Assembly (NCBI GenBank): GCA_037903355.1
Contig: JBAJFE010000048.1
Span: 124,001-188,000, forward strand
Reading direction: 5' to 3'
Length of the DNA stretch: 64,000 nucleotides
From: Trichuris trichiura
Lineage: Eukaryota > Nematoda > Enoplea > Trichinellida > Trichuridae
A program made the position numbers and the translations under genes. Within the stretch, counting starts at the first letter, position 1. Each line of letters begins with the position of its first letter. Of this stretch, positions 44,304-57,000 are shown in pieces. The notes beneath the pieces are model-generated. The model made no database searches. It had not been told where the DNA came from and was given only the letters and a program-made list of their open reading frames with translations.

Positions 44304-45956
44304 TTGATTTGTGCTAGAGTGTTTTTGAACGAATCTATGAAGGCATCGGGGCTACAAGACCACATTAATAGAGTGCATCCAGACGTAGGTGACAAGAAGA
44401 TCAGCTGCTTTCAGTCCCTTCGTCAGAAATTCTTTACAGGGAAAACATTGCCACGTATGTTGCCATCAGCATCCGAAAAGAATAAAGACGTCCTGCGTGC
44501 GTCTTGTAACATTTCCTTACTGATTCCATAATGTGGGAAGCCACATAACATTGGAGAAAAACTGTTGCTTCCCGTGATTAGCGAAGTTATCCAACCTGTA
44601 CTGCGCATTTCACCAACTAAAATAATCAGAAGGATACCTCTAAGCAATGACACGGTAAAAAGAAGGATTGACGAAATGAGCAGCGACGTAGAATGCACTT
44701 TATGCGACTTCTTGAGAGCAACGCATTTTTCGTTAGAGCTTGATGAATTGATCTTACCTAACATTGAAGCATTATTACTAGGTTATGTCAGATTCGTAAA
44801 GGATGAAACCCTGATACAGGAACTGCTGTTTGCCACACAGCTGGAGACAGATACCAAAGGAGAGACCATATTTCTTGATGTAGAAAAATTTTTCAAGGAT
44901 AACAGCATCCCTATGGCGAACATAGTTGCTGTGGCAAGCGATGGAGCACCGTCGATGGTTGGCTGCTACCGCGGTTTTATCGCACATTTGAAGCAGCTCG
45001 TTCCTGGCTTTTTGGCGGTTCATTGCGCCATTCACCGACAGCAATTAGCCACAAGACGCCTGAGTGAACGATTAAACTGATCACTCCAATTGGTTCTTAC
45101 AGCGGTTGATACCATCAAAAGTAAATCGCTGAATGAGGAATTATTCAGACAGCTTGGTGAACAGAATCATGAAGACTTCAATCGCCTGTTACTTCACACT
45201 GAAGTCTTCTGGTTGTCAAAGGGTGCTTGTTTAACTCGGTTCTACAGCCTTTTTGACACAGTTCCAGAATTTTTGTGCTGTGTGAACCCTTCTCTAGGAG
45301 AACATTTAAAGAAAAACAAGAAGGACATCGCGTATCTAACAGACGTATATTACAAATTCAATGAAATGAACTTGCAGCTCCAAAGCAGTGACTTAAACTT
45401 GATTAAAACGAAAGGCATTATATCTGCTTTCGTTGGGAAATTGCCAATTCTCTATTAGTTTCCCCTTCTAGCTGCACTGAAGGAGGAAGAGGACATCGCT
45501 GAACATGAAGTTGAAGTGTACTGTCAACACTTGGAAACGCTGCACGTTGACTTCACGGAACGGTTCAGTGGCACCCTTAATTTGAAAATTCCACAGTGGA
45601 TAATGGACCCTTTGTCCAGCGCAGGCAAAGCGGAGATGGAATTGCAGGGAGAACTGATAGAACTGTAAAGCAATGAAGAGCTGGAAGTGAATTTGAAAAG
45701 CGGATATCAGCAGTTTTGGCTACAGCGCGAAATAAGGGAACTGTATCCGCTGTTATGGACTGTTGTAGAAAACTTCCTTATTGCGTTTCCATCATCTTAT
45801 CTAGCGGAATGCGGATTCATCGCGGTTTCGGAGCTAAGTAGCAAGAGAAGTCGGCTGGATATAGTGGATCGAGGCGACCTGAGACTGATGGTGACAAAGA
45901 TGCTGCCAAACATAGACAACTTGCTCGTACTGCATCAAGCACACCCATCACATTGA
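44304..45956 (+). pseudogene. hAT transposase (ZBED5-like), four in-frame stops
   Basis: One reading frame carries the whole transposase. Upstream of 44304 and at its start lies a BED-type zinc finger (GLQDHINRVHPDVGDKKIS). Then come GKPHNIGEKLLLPVISEV, the catalytic region with VASDGAPSMVG and AVHCAIHRQQL, the block EVFWLSKGACLTRFY, and the C-terminal dimerisation domain (LIAFPSSYLAECGFIAVSEL). Stops at about 44529, 45078, 45456 and 45666 break it, but no frameshift is seen over 1.65 kb. At the last stop the paralogue at 62696-63079 has Gln (IELQANEEL), consistent with a C-to-T change. It is therefore inactive by point mutation only. Confidence 0.9.
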
Positions 45957-46689
45957 GTAGTTTCCGTTCATGCGCAGTCACAAACTTGCGTTATAGTTTC
46001 TTTTTTTTCTTTTCGCTTAAACGTTTTCACTTCAATCTGGTTTGTTGTCACTACAATTCTGTTTCATGTGGAAAAAAAAACAAATAGTCGCACATTGATT
46101 GTTTTTTTCGGGAAAGGATAATGAATGCTTCTTGCTTATGTGACTCCATGCTCTGAAAAATGTGAGATTTGAAAGGCAAGCAGAAATTTTCCTATCATAA
46201 AATGGTTGGTGGAAAAGCAGGAGTGTTATATTACGTCTTTCACGTGACGAGGAGTTGAAGTCTTTTCTGCAAAATGTTTTCACCAGTAGTGATATTGCAA
46301 AAATTTTCCCACCGGGGGCGACAGAGCGAAAAGTTTGAGAACCTAATGACGTCCTGGCTACGTCACGTGCTACCTTCCAGCCAATCAGCGGGTGCTAAAT
46401 TGACCAATCAGAATTGAGGGGTTCAAGCGATCGGAAACGTTTACAGGGGACGATGGAGCGAAGAAGTTTGAGAACCTATGGTCTACGCGAAAAACACTAT
46501 GGACGCACCACCTGCACCTGCCTCCGTGCCGCAGTGAACGGTACGCACTTTCTGTACGGTTATTTTATGCATACGCGTTACTGTCATCAGCTTGAATCTG
46601 CCCCCCAGTGAACGCGCCGCCTACGACAATCTCTGAGCCCCAGCGAACGGTATGTGCTCTTGTTTACAGTTAACTTCTCTTTTCCGCCG

Positions 46690-46980
46690 TTAACCAAACG
46701 TAAGCGAACACACAAACGGTATGTTAAAGTTTAGGCTTAGGCTAGGGCTGCACAACGTGGCCGCCGAACTTACAGTGTGACAGTTCGGTGGCTGCTGAAA
46801 GATACTGCTAGCGTCCCCGCAGTTGCACCGTTTAAGTTGACCTCACTTCAGCGAGTTTGACGTTGCCGCCTCGATAATCCGATTAGCCCTGTCACTGTTT
46901 CTTAACCCCAACTTGACCTCCTTTCAAGTTGCCCTGCTGGGGCTCTGGTGGTAAAACCCCTATCTTCTTGCAAGAATTAG
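46690..46980. repeat. foldback-related repeat with TTAGGC
   Basis: It contains TTAGGCTTAGGC at 46731-46742 and the arm word AACTTGACCTCCTTTCAAG near 46912. Both are shared with the foldbacks at 15.3, 43.6 and 52.4 kb, but the arms are incomplete. Confidence 0.65.
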
Positions 46981-47032
46981 TTGGCTACATCTAAAGAACA
47001 AGTGACTTCTCGTATGTGTATGTACGTTAGTG

Positions 47033-47719
47033 TAGTTGCCATACAAGGAATTCTGCTTCATTAACCACAGAATAGAATCGCTGTATTCTGAATCAGACTT
47101 GTACGACATGATTTCTTTCAGCTGTAAGCTAATTCAAGAGTTCGAGTTTGTTAAGACAGGCTGCACAGACCTCCGACGTTCAGTCGGTTCTAATCTTCAG
47201 TATAACTCCTTTACAAATCGTCGTATCCATTTCGCCGTGAGGTCCACGTACCACAGAAATTCGCTTTGCCTATGCTGAAATCAATTCAATATCGTCCAGT
47301 TCAGTTTCGTTTTAGGATAAACCTTAAGCTAAACGTATATCAACGATGTCATTGAACCACTGTGTGACCAACGGAGACTAGTAGGGGAACTACCACTAGG
47401 AAGCTGGCTCCTTCGCCTCCGCATTAAACGCACTGTTTACACGGCTCGACTTAAGATGAAACGCTTGAAACGAAATGGCATCGTAAACTGGGGCTCCCTG
47501 TATTTGCATAAGTAAAATTGTTCACTGATGGTGTTTTAGATACATCGCTTATGGAAACGATCTTTAGCCGTCACCAGTGCCGAAGAAGTAGAGAAGACAT
47601 TGCTGCTTCGCTATTGCATTGGCTTTAATGACGGAGAAAAATCATCACATAAAGCATTCTGCTTAGAAAACTTCAGTAAACGGTTTTACATGGACAAATG
47701 TTACGAAAAGTGCTCATAA
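47033..47719 (+). CDS. exons of an unrecognised gene
   Basis: Three open stretches look coding. At 47033-47190, after an acceptor-like GTGTAG, it reads LPYKEFCFINHRIESLYSES and SFSCKLIQEFEFVKTGC. At about 47346-47512 it reads VIEPLCDQRRLVGELPLGSW and LRIKRTVYTARLKMKRLKRN. At 47540-47719, after TTTTAG, it reads KRSLAVTSAEEVEKTLLLRY and ENFSKRFYMDKCYEK before a stop. Splice junctions between them could not be made phase-consistent, so the model is incomplete or the gene is decaying. AATAAA near 47741 could be its poly(A) signal. No family was recognised. Confidence 0.4.
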
Positions 47720-47951
47720 GCTTCTGTGTGGCCTGAGAAATAAAACAAGGAGATTGGTAACTGAGAACGCTTCTTTTAGAACACCATGCACAAATCACTA
47801 CTTCTCGCTGACTATAGTAACTGCATGCAAGCTAATGGGGTGCAGTGCTAATTGCGTTAAGAAGAAATAAATGATCCTGCATAGGAGTGCAAGGTGCAGT
47901 AAAAGCATGCAATTAATCGATCGCTCAACTCAATCCTGGGCAAAGTAACGT

Positions 47952-47957
47952 TTTATT
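47952..47957 (-). promoter_or_regulatory. poly(A) signal of ABCB7
   Basis: TTTATT on the plus strand reads AATAAA on the minus strand, about 45 nt past the ABCB7 stop codon. Confidence 0.7.
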
Positions 47958-48000
47958 TCATAAAAGGAAAAAAGAAGCAATTACACTGAACATGTATAGG

Positions 48001-51000
48001 TTATTGTCCACAAGGTGTCACACAGCATTTCCGCATTTCAATTTCTTTGAGTGCCAATCGCAACTCTGCATCCTTATCCCTTTTTAGTTGCTCATTAACA
48101 TTCAAACTTCTGTGCTGATTTGCCCATAAGACAGCGTATCTGCAGTATGGGATCACGTCATTTAAAAAATTAGCAAGCAAGCAATTACTACCTGCTATCC
48201 GGTTTACTCAGCAATTCAGTATGAGTGCCACTTTCAGCCACCTTACCATTTTCCAACACAACGATGAGATCGGCATCTACTACTGTTGCCAGGCGATGGG
48301 CAATGAACAAGGAAGTTCTGTTTGAGACCGCTTTTTTCATTGACTCCATTATATTCTGAAATAATGTCTATACGGTCAACAGTGATAAAATGTTAACAAC
48401 CTTTTCTGTAATAGCATCCAGAGATGATGTAGCCTCGTCGTAAATGATAATCGCTGGGTTCTTCAAAATAGTTCGCGCGATAGCAACGCGCTGTTTTTCT
48501 CCTCCTAAACTAAATTGATAGAATCAACGTGGCCATAGCCTCATCGTACCAGAAAGTTTCAGTCCACGTTCACCAACTAGTGTACCGTAACCAAGGGGCA
48601 TTCGCATGATCGCATCGTGCAGATCTGCCACCTTTGCTGCTTCAATCACCTGCTCTAAACTAGCATTAATGTTTCCGTACTGCAAATTGTACAGAATAGT
48701 ATTGTGAAAAAGAACACAGTCCTAAAAATGCGCAATAGCGAGTGATGATCAAATTGTGATTTCTCACTTGAGGTACTACGCCAATTTGACTGCGCAAACT
48801 ATGCACAGTAACATCTTCTACTCTTTCTCCACCGATAATGATTTTACCTCTTACAGGATCGAAAAAGCGAAAGAGTAAACGGACGATTGTGGACTTCCTG
48901 CAATAAGAAGTTACAGCGTCTAAATTGTTAATACAGTTGAACCTCCTAAGCTGACCACCTCTATATGCCGATCACCTCCCCAAGTTGACCGAATTTTGAC
49001 CAGTTGATTTGTCCGCACGTTAATAAGCGCAAGGACAACTTCCGTAAGTGGGAAGTTGACCGTTTTAGCTTGACGTGATATACGCACGCAATGCTAGTTT
49101 GCTCTCTGTAAGTTAACCAGTCTGCTGAGCGGACAACACCTATGTTGACCGGTTTTCCCCAGTCTCTTGTGTGGTCAACATACGGAAGTTCAACTGTATA
49201 TGAGCAAGAACTATTCAGTAAATAGAAAGCGTACCCACTGCCACTGCCACCCACAATGGCGACCTTCTTTCCCGCGGGTATTGTAAGCGTGAAACCGCGT
49301 AAAATTGGCTGAGTAGGCAGGTAGTAGAAATAAACATCCTCGAACCGGATCCATGCGTTTTCTGCGCATAAATGTAAAACTTTGGCTTCCCGCTTGTCCT
49401 GAAACATTTCATCGGTCAGAAGCTAAACTGAACAAAAAATTCAATGATCACTTCAATCGTTGGACTCAGCGTGAGAAGGGTAAACATAGTTTGCATGTCG
49501 ACCATTCCCTGTTTCACTTCTCGGTAAACACTGCCAAGAAAGTTCAATGGCATGCTTAGTTGCATCAGCAATCCATTCAGCATAACCATGTCGCCAACGG
49601 TCATCGTCCCTAGGAAAGCAAGTACAGAGAATTTGACTACAAATTTTAGGAAAACCAACCAATGATTATCTCTTGCGCGGACATCAGCATTAAGCCAGCA
49701 ATAGCTACACTGAATATAACGTTTTGCCCAAAATTGAGAAAAGCCAACGAAGTAGAAGTCCGAAGAGACGCCTCTTCATACTCCCGCAAAGTTTTATCAT
49801 ACTGCAACGCTTCAAATTCTTCGTTATTGAAATACTAGAAGCCATAATTTAGTCTCTGTTGGAACGTGTGCTTATTTCTCTACCTTAACGGTTTCGTAGT
49901 TTATTAAGGAATCCATGATTAAGTTTCCCCCTGCATTGTCGTATTCATTCATCATGTGCCGAAATTTTGTCCTGAAATTGGGGTAAAGCAGCACTCCCGA
50001 AAGTATATCGGATGAAATTTACCTCCATCGTGTTACAAGAATCGTAAAAACACTGTATGTAGCAACGCAACCGAGGGTCAATAAAGCATATTGCCCACCG
50101 GATTTGTAATACTAAAAACACCTATGTACACTGCAAGCAGAGTGACGAAGAAAAAATTAGCTTGCGCCAGCATGAAGCAAAAACATGGTACAAAAAATAC
50201 AGAAAGATAAAGTGGACTATAAATACGCTCGATGTATGCGCAACCGAGTGTGCTCTCTATTTAGCTGTCAGCAACTCTAAAGAAACTGGTGCGCAAAGCT
50301 AGCGGCTCTACAGAATAAGCCAACCTTTCGAAAGACAAAATAACTTTTTGTTTTCAAAAAACAAATAATTGAAACATTATGTAAAACAGCAAAACACGCA
50401 GGAAAGCGAGAAGACAACCCATCAAACTAACGATATCTAAATATCAATTATTTTGCGTCATTGTAGTACTCGCGCACAACCGATTGTCTTAATAATGAAC
50501 TAAAGGCTTTTTATTTGGGAAGTGAATGACAAACTTTTAAAACAATGCTTGGGCGAATTTGGCGTGCTAGGAACATTAAAGTAGTTCACTGAGAAGCAAC
50601 GTGTTTACAACTTGCCTATTGCTCATTTTAATGTTTAGCCTATTGTTCTCTTCGTCGAATTCTGATAGTCGAGGTTGTTCTGTATTGTTGCTACTGTTTT
50701 GTAAAACGTAGCTTTTTGGGACAAGACAATAGTGTTTCACGTAGAATGTGAGCTTTTATTGGTACTGTTGAGTCCAGTTATTTGCAACAACAAAAAATTT
50801 TTTCTGGAGCTTTCGGGTTCAACTGCACCTCGTCTTTAGCGAATAGTCCAGCAGAATGTTCTTACTGTTACTTTTGTTGTCGTGGGTGCATTTTCAGATG
50901 ATATATTTGAGAAACGATAGCGAAACCAGTTGCCCGTTAGTGCCTGGAGAACACATCTTAATTCAGAAACGTGGGACCGCAGATTGCAAGTCCTGCTTAA

Positions 51001-54000
51001 CCATTCTCTTAGGGATGCCCTGGGCAGGGAGTAAAGAGATTTGAGGTACAAACGCCAATTAGAATGGATTGGTCCCCTGCGAACCATAGTTTTAAGCTTA
51101 TTTCCACGTTTTATGGCTAGATGTCTACGAATGGGAGCTTGTTACCAATTTTTTCCACGGCTAATATTTTATGTTCGTAAGAATGACTGACTGCTTCAGC
51201 GTTTCAAGAAAAGTTTGTTCTTCCTACCGAACTGTCACGGCGCACATCTTCGGCCAAGGTGCTTTTACGTAAAGTGTAACCATCCTCACAAGTAAAGAAT
51301 GAGGCTGTTAAACACTCACTGGGTCTACCTTCTAAACAGTACTATTCATAGCCCAAAAAAGCCAAGGCATACCTTAAGGATATCTGCCAATATAACATGA
51401 ATTTTCGTTTGCAATCGGTCTGCGTTGACCTCCTCTCTCAGCTATATAAGCGTACAAGAAACGTTTGTGCCATAACAAAATTAAACCAAGAAAAGATCGT
51501 GAAAATACTAGGTTTAATTTCCTATACTGTTCTCAATCCTGAAAGTTTAGGAGATCCAGTAAGCATAGTTTTCCTCCGGGACAGAACATCCAACGAAGTA
51601 GTTGCTAACCTCGGTTTTAATATCTTAAATAATGCCTAAAAGGAAATCCTAGCTGAAGGTCTCAACTTCGTTCCTACTCCCAGGACATCCCCATCTTGGA
51701 CATCATTTTGTCTGTCGGACAGCGCCTCGCACGCACAGAACGCAAAGCAGCGGTGAAGATCAAAGTATCCGTCAAGAACACCTTAGTACAAGGTCGACCA
51801 TCTGTTTCCCCTAATGCCAGCGGCGCAGAACAAAAAGTGATTGAAGTACTGAAGTCGCGTAAGACGCCAAAGGCGGACAAAGGTAATACAGTGGTTCTCT
51901 TGGATCGACAAGTTGATATGCAAACGATTAACAAACTGCTCTATAATAATACTTACCGCCCTATAAAACAAGATTCAGCATCTTGTACAAGGTTGGGGCT
52001 GTTAGCCATGCTGGACGCTTTCATTACCGAAACAAATGACCCAAGACTTTCGTACACAAGTCCCTACATTTACTACATAAACTGGGTTGAGTGTCCTAAT
52101 CTCTGCGGACTTCCTAAAATTCATAAACCAGAATTTCCTGAAAAAGAGCAGTAATCTCGAGCTTAAACAGCGTAACATTCAGACATAGTCTTAAAAAGAG
52201 AAAGAGAATAACCCTACGGTGCACTACGATGTTAAAGATCTTTTCACTAGTGCCCCCATAAATTACATACTACAGAACTACTAGAAGACTCCCACCATAC
52301 TTAACAGTAGTATGCACTTCTGGACCAAACTAAAACCATTTCACACCAATGTTAGTTTCCTTTCACATGAAGGAAATCGTTTCAGGTTTCAAGACAGTTT
52401 CTGGGTCTAGTCCGAATTCGGCCCTCCGTCGGCTGAAGCGATAACTTCAAAAGAGGTCAAATGTGGATTAAGGAGCAATGGAACAATACGTTTGCCGGCC
52501 ATCTTCTCCTGCCCTAGCCTAAGCCTAAGCCTAAACATAAGGTTTATGGGTCAATAACCTCCTGCATTCACTAATCACGCTGCGCTAATCACACTTCAGT
52601 AGGCAATATCGTCGCGCATTGCTGTTTGAAGTTATCGCCTCAGCCGATGGAGGGCCGAATTCCTAAAAAAGGACAGAGCACCAACGGATAGTCGAATCCC
52701 ATGGGAACTCCTCGAAGAGAAAGCCTTTACCGACATGAAAATCTCTGACATCCCAACCTTCTTCAAATGATACGTAGACATTTTCGCCAACACTACTACG
52801 AGGAAAGAAAAAACTTTCCTGAAACTACGTTATGAGCATAAAATTAACGACGGAGAAAGTTGGTAACATGCTCCCATTAGATGTTTCAGTCATTAGTCAT
52901 AAGACAAAGAAATCTGCTGAAGACTACTGCTCACAGAAAACTCTTTCTAGCATGTATACATGCTTGACAACTCGCTACCGCATATCCGTTAAAAGTGGCA
53001 ACGTAAAGAGGAGATTGAACGGCTCTTGCAATCTGCGTTTCAAACAGATCATGCCGTCTGGGCATTAACAGGTAACGAGTATCCTGGAATCTTAAGTAGT
53101 TCCCCTTCTTCATGCGTATCTAAATTTTTCACAGCAGTCATATTAACAATTCTTCGTGCAGACGGCAATGAAGTTGATCACGCGAAATGGGTTTAGTTCT
53201 GCCCTGAGGAGCCTACTACTGTCAGCTACAAAGGTAATCTAATAGTTTTAACGTAAAGTTATGGGGATGCTAGTGAAATAATCTGCAACATCGTAACTCA
53301 CCCCATAACGTTATTGTGCTTTAGTTTCGTCGACTTAGTTGAAATGCAGAAGTCAGTAGTCGCTAACGTGGGAGCTTTGTTTCCTTGTTAGTGGTCCGAT
53401 TATGCTTTTTAGGGAAGAATAAACTTTTAATGTTAAGCTAATGATGCTGGAGATTACTGGCTACAGATAAGCTCCCGATTTATGAACTTTAGAAAGTTAG
53501 TACAGTTTAGACATGCGGTAAATATTGTTCCTCATGGTTGTCGGTTTTATGCTTCGTTAAACAAAGTGTCCAACATATCTAGCAGTCCAAACCTGTTGGG
53601 CGTTGGATCCTGTATTATGGGGCGCTACATCTTGATAGAGCAGTTCAGCAACTTTTGCAATATGCACTTGTCAGTCAAAGAAAAGCGTTACGCGACCTTT
53701 GCCTGCTTTAGTGATGATGACGTCTTCACGCGAATTGGATACTTCATTTTTTGTTTGGCACGGCTAACATTAGGGAAAGCAGATAGCTGACCCTGTACTA
53801 AGATGTTATCGAAGATTCTTTAGTCTTTGCCTATTCTTTGGGTTCTGTGCACGAAAAGCTATGTGCAACAAGAAGACGTTCTTAGGGGTTAGGACAAAGT
53901 ATAAACCTTCAGCTGGGACACCTTTCGGCTTTACTTAAGGTACCGGAACTGAGAGTGATTAATATTTAACCAACAATTTGTTTAGGGAAGAATAGACCTC

Positions 54001-57000
54001 CTGAAGTCTCAAAACTGAAAACAGACAAGGAACTGAGCTTCTTAAGGTTTTTAATAGGATTGATTTTCTTTTAGAGCACAATCATTTTCTACGAGCGTAT
54101 GTAGCTGTGAGAAGAGGTCAAAAGAGATCGATTCTGAGATTCTGTAATAACGCTCAGGCCTGCTCTCAGAGATTCTACTTGTTCGACATGTTGATTGTAA
54201 GTTTCTTTTCTATAATGGTGTCCATAAATTGCCTGGGACTAACGTTGTTTAAGATGACGCGTCCTTTATGGTATATCTCTGATCTGAGAAATTCTGGAGC
54301 GACAACGTGGTTGGCACGATTGATCAATCCATTAACAATTCCTGCAGAAACTGACTTCGGGTGGTGTGATGAATAATGTACACACTTTTTCCGACTGCGT
54401 TGGTTTTCTGTAGATTGTGCTCTTTAAATGATATTTACGGCGCATGACTAACGCGTCCAGGAAAGAGATTCCGTTACGGAATTTCCCTTCCATAGTTAAT
54501 TACATCTGGCCATAGTACGTGTTTTGAAAATGTGAGAAAAGATCTTCCTTGCTTTCCTCGACAATGACGAACGTGTCATCCACATAAAATTTGAGTATCC
54601 GCTGGATTAGGGATTCATTCAAATTCCAGGCGCATTCAAAATGTTTCGTGAACACCTCAATTAGTACGAGCGACAAGCTGCTTCCGACTGAGACGTCGTT
54701 GTTTGCAAGAACTTTTTTTGGAAGTAAAAATTACCTTCTACTATGCAAAGGGAAACTTTCTGATTTGGGAAGGGCCAAATTTCTCCTCTCCCGAAAGTTT
54801 TCCTCTGAATTTAGTAATTTTTTTAATATGGCTGGCAGCGACATGCTTTTGAGAAAGATTCCCGATGCGGTAACTCACTAAGGTGTCATTTTGAAAACGA
54901 AAAACTTTTTAACGTTGTTTTGGAATTTCGCCTGTGTGTTTATTAAGGAAACAGTACAAACTGTTCATTGGTAAGTGTAAACAAACGCTTTGTACTGTTT
55001 CCGTAAATAACACACAGCTGAAGATGTCATTTTGGGAAATGGAAGGGTTTTTATGCTATTGCAAAACTGGCTGTTACATGAGACAATTGCGTGTCTGAGG
55101 CTTAATTATAGACAATATATTGAACTTCAAAATATTTTTCAAAAGTTCGCCTTACAAGAAATCCTTAAAATGCAGAACAAGACTATGAATTGGTCGCCCC
55201 ACAGCGTTCGTTTTGTTCGCGAGGTTAGATGTAGCTGTTCGGCCTAACATACATAGGAGAAAATGGAGCATAGTTATGCACTGTTTCGGAGAACACAGCG
55301 GCGTTTCAGGGAACGCAGGTCAACAGTCTATTTGCGGTCGGCAAGGTAAACCGGTGAACAATGGTTGTTACGTAATTCAGTAGCATCGGCGTCAAACGCG
55401 GTTCCCTAGGGGGTCCTGACTAAGATCCTCACAACTGATTGTTCGAACAAACATTGTAAGAATGTACAGTAATTTGGCATGAGCATGGTCGTGGGCCATC
55501 TCTGATGTTCGCGTGCGAAGCTTTGCAGCGTTTCATTGAAGCGTTGATGAATGAAGGTGCTTTGTTTCAGCTCAACTTTGAAAAGAATGGCAGAAACCTA
55601 TTTCAAGCAGAAGCGCTAAGGAATTTTTCTTCCGTAAAGGAGGTGAAACAAAGGAAATTTCCTATAGCTACAGTGTCTACAATAAGGAAATGCTAATTTA
55701 CAGCCGAGTGAACCCTTGGATTGCATAGTCTCGGCAAGAAAAAAGTCCATCAATAATGGGCGGAGATCATGGTGATCAGTTCTAGCACACTCAAAAGAGA
55801 ATACTGCTTTTGTTGACGAGATGCTGCTACAGAACGGAAAAGTCTTAACAGCAAGAGTCATGCGAGAAGATAGACGTTCATCATATAAAACTGAAATGAT
55901 TCTAGAGGATCATTTGGTGATGACAAACATTGGGCCATGCTGGATGTCCAAAACTTTTCACTGTTTGAAAAGGACGTTCGGGTTTACTACTTAAATGAGA
56001 ATTTACAATTCTTCCAAGAATCGGAGAAAAAACTTTCTGTTGCACACTTTTCCAACTCGTGCTTAGTTTTAGACTCATCCTACGGTCCCGAAACCAACGA
56101 ACAAAGCTGAACCACGAAGCACAAGGAATCTACCGGGCGGGTCAGATCTCATGTAGAACATCGGGGCGGAAAGGTTGTGGCCACAGTTTTTTTGGAAACG
56201 GAAACGATTCTACTAATTAGGTATTTGAAAGAGAACAGTATTACGACGGGTCATATGCTATTCCAATTAGCTTTTCAAGCTTCGGAAAATAGCCAAAGGA
56301 AAACGCCTTGGGAAGTTCAGCCGCAGAATCTCGCTTCTCCATGAGCTGCAGTTCGTACCCCACTTGAACGTGAATTGCTAAATCAACCACCCCGCAGCTC
56401 AGCTCAAACAGCCTAGTGACTACCTCTTTACTAGAAATGAAGCAGTATCTTCAAGAAACGTTTCTCGGGGAAAAGAGCCACTTTCAGTCAGCGGTTTAGT
56501 GCTACCTTCAATCACCCGAAAACTTTAAACTTCTTTTTTAAAGGCTTAAAAATCTTGAAGTCCCGATGTGAGAAAAGATTGAGTTTAAGGGGCTTCACAT
56601 TCGAAAATAATAAAAACTCATCCTGTTAAATACAATGGAGCATATTGAGGCCCGGAACTTTTAGATTCCTTGTATCGTAGAAACACCACCAGTTGTGAAA
56701 AGATCCACATTCTTGGGCAAATAAAATTAATAAAAGTAATGGTTTGTTTCGAAAGACGGGATGTCTTTTAACAGGCTTAGGTTGTTTCATGGCTCCTTTA
56801 CACTGCTAACGACGGAACAAGAGCAGTTCCGAAACGTAAAGTATCCGAATGGTTCTGTATTTTCTCTAACAATTTGCATCATGAAAACATATGGTCCCGT
56901 ACGAAGAAACCACATTTTCAACAATTTGCTCATCCATTCGTTGGTAGGGCACTTTGAAGTTTATTTACAGATACATCAAACAGGCCAAACCCGTGAAACA

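Larger units (their letters stand above)
43470..46480 (+). mobile_element. full-length Buster-type hAT transposon
   Basis: The left end is CACAGGTTCTCAAAGTGGG and the right end is AAGTTTGAGAACCTATG. The flanks are GCCTACGC (43462-43469) and GTCTACGC (46481-46488), a 7/8 duplication. It contains a degraded transposase gene, a TTAGGC-bearing foldback insertion (43597-43854), and a second internal copy of the right terminus ending near 46348. The mini-MITE at 7383-7470 and the fragment at 16484 share its ends. Confidence 0.85.

Noticed and set aside
44304..45956. Stop-codon readthrough or recoding in the hAT transposase
   Set aside because: All three stop codons occur, and one corresponds to Gln in a paralogue; ordinary nonsense mutation is the simpler reading, and the host genes use stops normally.
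46290..46350. Right end of the full hAT at about 46348
   Set aside because: The TIR-like end there is not followed by a match to GCCTACGC, whereas the one at 46480 is followed by GTCTACGC.
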